Assembly (NCBI RefSeq): GCF_003814555.1
Contig: NZ_RKQN01000001.1
Location: 434,001 to 498,000, forward strand
DNA length: 64,000 nt
Source of the DNA: Vulcaniibacterium tengchongense
GTDB lineage: Bacteria; Pseudomonadota; Gammaproteobacteria; Xanthomonadales; Xanthomonadaceae
Direction of reading: 5' to 3'
Part shown: positions 58,779-64,000 of the stretch, in pieces
How the letters are laid out: every line of letters begins with the position of its first letter
Position numbering within the stretch: position 1 is the stretch's first letter
Made by a program: the position numbers and the translations under genes
The notes under the pieces: model-generated
Told to the model about the DNA's origin: nothing
What the model saw: only the letters and a program-made list of their open reading frames with translations
The model's database searches: none

Positions 58779-60275
58779 TCAGGCCGCCGCGGCCTGCTGC
58801 GCGCGCGGGCCTTCGCGCAGCGCGCGCCCGACCATCGACACCAGCAGGTCGAGTTCCTCGCCGGTGATGCCGAAGGTCGGGGTGAAGCGCAGCGAGTTGG
58901 CGCCGCCGTGGATCACGCCGATGCCGTGCTCGCGCAGCCACTCCTCGGTCGAACCCGCGCCGTAGCACTTGTACTGCGGCGACAGTTCGCAGGAGAACAG
59001 CAGGCCGGTGCCCTGGACCTTGACGATCGCGCCGCCGAGCTCGGCCTTGAGCTGCTCCAGCTTCTCCAGCGCCTCCTGGCCGCGCGCGCGGATGTTCTCG
59101 CGCACCGCCGGCGTGACCATCTCCAGCACCGCGCAGGCGACGTCGAGCGCGCGCGGGTTGCTGGTCATGGTGTTGCCGTACAGGCCCTTCTTGTACAGCG
59201 CGGCCGCGCCGGCGCTCACCGCCAGCACCGACAGCGGGTACTGGCCGGCGTTGAGCGCCTTCGAGTAGGTCTCCATGTCGGGCGCGTCGACGCGCTCGAA
59301 GCCCGGGTAGTCGACGATCGACAGCACGCCGTGCGCGCGCAGGCCGGCCTGGATCGAATCGACCAGCAGCAGCGCGCCATGGGCGCGGGTCAGCTCGCGC
59401 GCGGCGGCGTAGAACTCGACCGGCACGCCGCGGCCCGGATCGCCTTCGCCCATCACCGGCTCGAGGAACATCGCCTCGATGAACCAGCCGCGGGCGTCGG
59501 CGTCGGCGAAGGCCTGCTTCAGCGCGTCGATGTCGTACGGCGCCACGGCCAGCACGCTGTCCTCGCCGCGGAAGCTGGCCAGGTGCTGCAGGTAGGTCTT
59601 GCGGGTGGAGTCCGAGTACAGCGCCGGGCGCTCGGTGCGGCCGTGGAAGCTGCCCTTGACCACCAGGCGCTTGATCGTGCGGCCGGCATGGCGGGCGCCC
59701 GGGTCGGTCATCAGCTTGGCGTTGGCGTCGACGATGCGCGAGGCCAGCGAGACCGCCTCCGAGCCCGAGTTCAGGCACAGGAACTTCTCGTACGGGCAGC
59801 CGCCGCGGGACAGGCCGACCGCCGCGCGCAGCGCGCGCGCGAAGCGCAGCTGCGACAGCGACGGGGTCATGATGTTGGCCATCGCCTGCGGCCGGGCCAG
59901 CGCCGCCAGCACCGGCTTGGGGGCGTGGCCGAAGCCGAGCATGCCGTAGCCGCCGGAGTCGTGCACCACCGCGCCTTTCAGCGTCACCACCCAGGGGCCG
60001 CGCGCGGCCAGGGCGACGTAGGGGTTGACCGCGTCGTCCGGGTAGAAGTTGACGTAGCCGGCCTGCACCGCCTGGACCTGGGCGTCCTCGTCGAGGTCGA
60101 GCAGGTCGGCGAAGTCGTCCTTCAGCCGCCGGTATTCCTGTTCGGCGGCCTCGATCGCCTCGATCAGTTCGGCGTGGGTGGCGGCGAAACGGGCGATGGT
60201 GGCGTCGTCCAGGCCCTGGGTGCGGCGACGGCCCCGATGGGCGCGCAGGGGGGCGAGTCGGTCGATGACGGCCAT
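58779..60275 (-). CDS. Class III (ornithine/lysine-type) PLP-dependent aminotransferase
   Basis: This 498-residue fold-type I aminotransferase has [16 protein letters not shown] for phosphate binding, the acidic residue Asp306 in [15 protein letters not shown], and the PLP lysine Lys339 in [14 protein letters not shown]. Most members read DEVQTG at the Asp site; here it is DSIQAG. There is an extra N-terminal region of about 85 residues ([50 protein letters not shown]). The substrate, probably an omega-amino acid such as lysine or ornithine, cannot be fixed. It is divergent from an Lrp-type regulator, which probably controls it. Confidence 0.85.
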   Translation of the reverse strand: MAVIDRLAPLRAHRGRRRTQGLDDATIARFAATHAELIEAIEAAEQEYRRLKDDFADLLDLDEDAQVQAVQAGYVNFYPDDAVNPYVALAARGPWVVTLKGAVVHDSGGYGMLGFGHAPKPVLAALARPQAMANIMTPSLSQLRFARALRAAVGLSRGGCPYEKFLCLNSGSEAVSLASRIVDANAKLMTDPGARHAGRTIKRLVVKGSFHGRTERPALYSDSTRKTYLQHLASFRGEDSVLAVAPYDIDALKQAFADADARGWFIEAMFLEPVMGEGDPGRGVPVEFYAAARELTRAHGALLLVDSIQAGLRAHGVLSIVDYPGFERVDAPDMETYSKALNAGQYPLSVLAVSAGAAALYKKGLYGNTMTSNPRALDVACAVLEMVTPAVRENIRARGQEALEKLEQLKAELGGAIVKVQGTGLLFSCELSPQYKCYGAGSTEEWLREHGIGVIHGGANSLRFTPTFGITGEELDLLVSMVGRALREGPRAQQAAAA

Positions 60276-60323
60276 GGGTCCTCCGGATTGAAAACGCGAT
60301 CGTCCTATTATCGGGATTGGAAC

Positions 60324-60368
60324 GTCGATCGACAGTGGCGATTTGTACGAAATACCGGATAATTTCGT
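60324..60368. promoter_or_regulatory. Dyad operators in the aminotransferase-lrp intergenic region
   Basis: Two inverted repeats lie in this unusually AT-rich stretch: the palindrome GTCGATCGAC (60324-60333) and ACGAAAT (60347-60353) with ATTTCGT (60362-60368), 8 bp apart. AT-rich dyads of this size are typical targets of Lrp/AsnC regulators, such as the one encoded next to them. Confidence 0.45.
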
Positions 60369-60393
60369 CTTTCCGACGAACCGGGTGCGCAGG

Positions 60394-60825
60394 ATGAAGA
60401 TCACGGAGGCCGACCAGCAGCTGCTCTCGGTGCTGCGCGAGAACGCCCGCGCGTCCACCGCGGAGATCGCCCGGCGCTTGCGGCTGTCGCGCACCACCGT
60501 GCACAGCCGGATCGAGCGGCTGGAGCGCGAAGGGGTGATCGCCGGCTACACCGTGCGCGTGCACGACGAGGCCGAGCGCGGCCATATCCGCGCCCACATC
60601 ATGGTGACCGTGCTGCCCAAGCAGATGCCCGCGGTGGTCGCCGCGCTGCACGCGATGCCGGAGGTGCGCGCGCTGCATTCGGTCAGCGGCCCCTTCGACC
60701 TGGTCGCACTCGGGGTCACGCCCTCGGTGGAGGCGATGGACGAGCTGACCGACCGCATCGGCGCGATCGACGGCGTCGAGCGCACCACCTCGGCGATCAT
60801 CCTGTCGGCCAAGTTCGAGCGCTAG
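60394..60825 (+). CDS. Lrp/AsnC family transcriptional regulator
   Basis: This 143-residue regulator starts [21 protein letters not shown]. It has an N-terminal winged HTH ([33 protein letters not shown]) and a C-terminal RAM domain ([40 protein letters not shown]). It is divergent from the class III aminotransferase; by analogy with Lrp-family pairs it senses an amino acid and activates or represses that gene. An upstream ATG at 60343 overlaps the putative operator and is rejected. Confidence 0.92.
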   Translation: MKITEADQQLLSVLRENARASTAEIARRLRLSRTTVHSRIERLEREGVIAGYTVRVHDEAERGHIRAHIMVTVLPKQMPAVVAALHAMPEVRALHSVSGPFDLVALGVTPSVEAMDELTDRIGAIDGVERTTSAIILSAKFER

Positions 60826-63042
<2,217 letters not shown>

Positions 63043-63263
63043 CCCCCGGCTCGCGCCGCTCGCGCTGCCGGGCTCCGCCGGCCTTCGCGAGGGGGCTTTC
63101 CCGGCCGCGGCCGACCCGCGGGGCGCCCGCGCACGCGGCGCGGAGGCGGGGAAGGCGCGCCCGGGCAGGGCTCGCCTGCGCGGCCCGGCGATCGGTGGTC
63201 GACGCCGCGGGCCGGCGGCCGGCCGTGGCATAATCCCCCGCTATTTTCGACAGGACATCCGTC

Positions 63264-63605
63264 ATGAATCTGCTCGACCTCGTGATTTCCCCGGCCTACG
63301 CCCAGGCCGCCGGCCAGGCCCAGCCGGGCGGCTTCGGCATGTCCCTGCTGTTCCCGATCCTGCTGATCGCGGTCATGTACTTCCTGATGATCCGCCCGCA
63401 GATGAAGCGGCAGAAGGAACACCGGGCGATGCTGGAGAAGCTGTCCAAGGGCGACGAGGTGCTGACCAACGGCGGCATCGCCGGCGTGGTCGCCGAGATC
63501 GGCGAGAACTTCATCCTCGTGGAGATCGCCGACAACGTGCGCATCCGCGTGCAGAAGGGAGCGATCGCCAACGTGCTGCCCAAGGGCACCTTGAAGTCGG
63601 CCTGA
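63264..63605 (+). CDS. yajC: Preprotein translocase subunit YajC
   Basis: This 113-residue accessory protein of the SecDF complex has a short N-terminus, one membrane helix (about 26-45, MSLLFPILLIAVMYFLMIRPQMKRQKEH) and a cytoplasmic SH3-like tail (GDEVLTNGGIAGVVAEIGENFILVEIADNVRIRVQKGAIANVLPKG). A CATAAT box at about 63229-63234 is a candidate -10. secD starts 58 bp after its stop. Confidence 0.95.
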   Translation: MNLLDLVISPAYAQAAGQAQPGGFGMSLLFPILLIAVMYFLMIRPQMKRQKEHRAMLEKLSKGDEVLTNGGIAGVVAEIGENFILVEIADNVRIRVQKGAIANVLPKGTLKSA

Positions 63606-63663
63606 GCGGCCGCCACGCCACACGATGCAAACGGCGGCAGGAATGCCGCCGCAGGGGTCTTCG

Positions 63664-64000
63664 ATGCTGACTTACGCGCGCTGGAAATACTTCGTCATCC
63701 TGCTCGTCCTGCTGCTCAGCGCGCTGTACGCGCTGCCGAACGTCTTCCCGCAGGACCCGTCGGTGCAGGTCACCGCCAACCGCGGTGCCGGTGTGGACGA
63801 GGCGCTGCGTAAGCGGGTCGGCGACCTGCTCGGCCAGGCCAAGGTGGCGCCCAAGGCCGTCGAGTTCGACGACGGCAACCTGCTGGTGCGCCTGCGCGAC
63901 CCCGACCAGCAGGTCAGGGCCGCCGACGCGCTGCGCGACGCGCTCGGCAGCGACTACGTGGTGGCGCTGAACCTCGCCTCGACCGTGCCGGACTGGCTGG
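63664..64000 (+). CDS. secD: Protein translocase subunit SecD (5' part)
   Basis: This first part (about 112 residues) of SecD is cut by the window end. It starts MLTYARWKYFVILLVLLLSALYALPNVFPQDPSVQVTANRG, which is the family N-terminal membrane helix and start of the P1 periplasmic domain. SecD with SecF uses the proton gradient to complete protein export. The frame is open to base 64000. Placement after tgt-yajC is canonical. Confidence 0.94.
   Translation, partial: MLTYARWKYFVILLVLLLSALYALPNVFPQDPSVQVTANRGAGVDEALRKRVGDLLGQAKVAPKAVEFDDGNLLVRLRDPDQQVRAADALRDALGSDYVVALNLASTVPDWL

Overview
This is a 64-kb stretch of a very GC-rich chromosome with densely packed genes, many joined by ATGA, GTGA or TGATG overlaps. 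Three orders seen here are typical of Gammaproteobacteria: mltD-gloB-methyltransferase-rnhA-dnaQ, yceD-rpmF-fabH-fabD-fabG-acpP-fabF-pabC-mltG-tmk-holB-pilZ, and rpoE-rseA-mucD followed by lepA-lepB-DUF4845-rnc-era-recO. Together with a TonB-dependent receptor plus sugar-utilisation cassette, a kdkA-type Kdo kinase, a DUF6165 protein and a queA-tgt-yajC-secD run, this points to the Xanthomonadaceae/Lysobacteraceae (a Lysobacter- or Luteimonas-like organism). Genus cannot be fixed from the window alone. No phage, insertion sequence, CRISPR array or plasmid module was seen.

Layout. 1-4004: the end of a TonB-dependent receptor, then a GPH sugar symporter, a cytoplasmic GH43 glycosidase and an aldose 1-epimerase, which together look like import and hydrolysis of pentose-containing oligosaccharides. 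4079-12029: ppiD, fabI, mltD, gloB, a methyltransferase, rnhA, dnaQ and a PP2C phosphatase, covering envelope folding, fatty acid synthesis, murein turnover, detoxification and replication. 12160-20382: two tRNA-Ser genes (CGA and GGA) and the 4.5S RNA bracket an LPS-core cluster (DUF6165, coiled-coil membrane protein, heptosyltransferase, Kdo kinase) and the molybdopterin genes moaA-moaC-moaD-moaE. A 119-bp tandem repeat lies between moaD and moaE. 20554-23872: dnaX-ybaB-recR and a HIT protein. 23945-28392 (minus): MoxR-DUF58-transglutaminase-Slp lipoprotein. 28537-30393: an ArnT-like membrane glycosyltransferase.

30633-43407: maf, then the ribosomal protein L32/fatty acid/folate/peptidoglycan/thymidylate/clamp-loader superoperon. 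plsX is absent from its usual position. 44226-46280 (minus): a FadB/FadJ-type beta-oxidation enzyme. 46497-55673: the sigma-E stress operon, then translation and RNA-processing genes through recO. 55859-63605: two coupled envelope/hydrolase genes, upp, a class III aminotransferase divergent from an Lrp regulator, queA-tgt, yajC and the start of secD, which runs off the window.

Most of the window is conserved housekeeping DNA. I found no convincing wholly new system. The most unusual signals are the tandem structured repeats inside the moa cluster, a consensus promoter that would make a nearly leaderless yceD mRNA, the missing plsX, substituted signature residues in PabB, the HIT protein, the aminotransferase and Era, and families of intergenic hairpin repeats.
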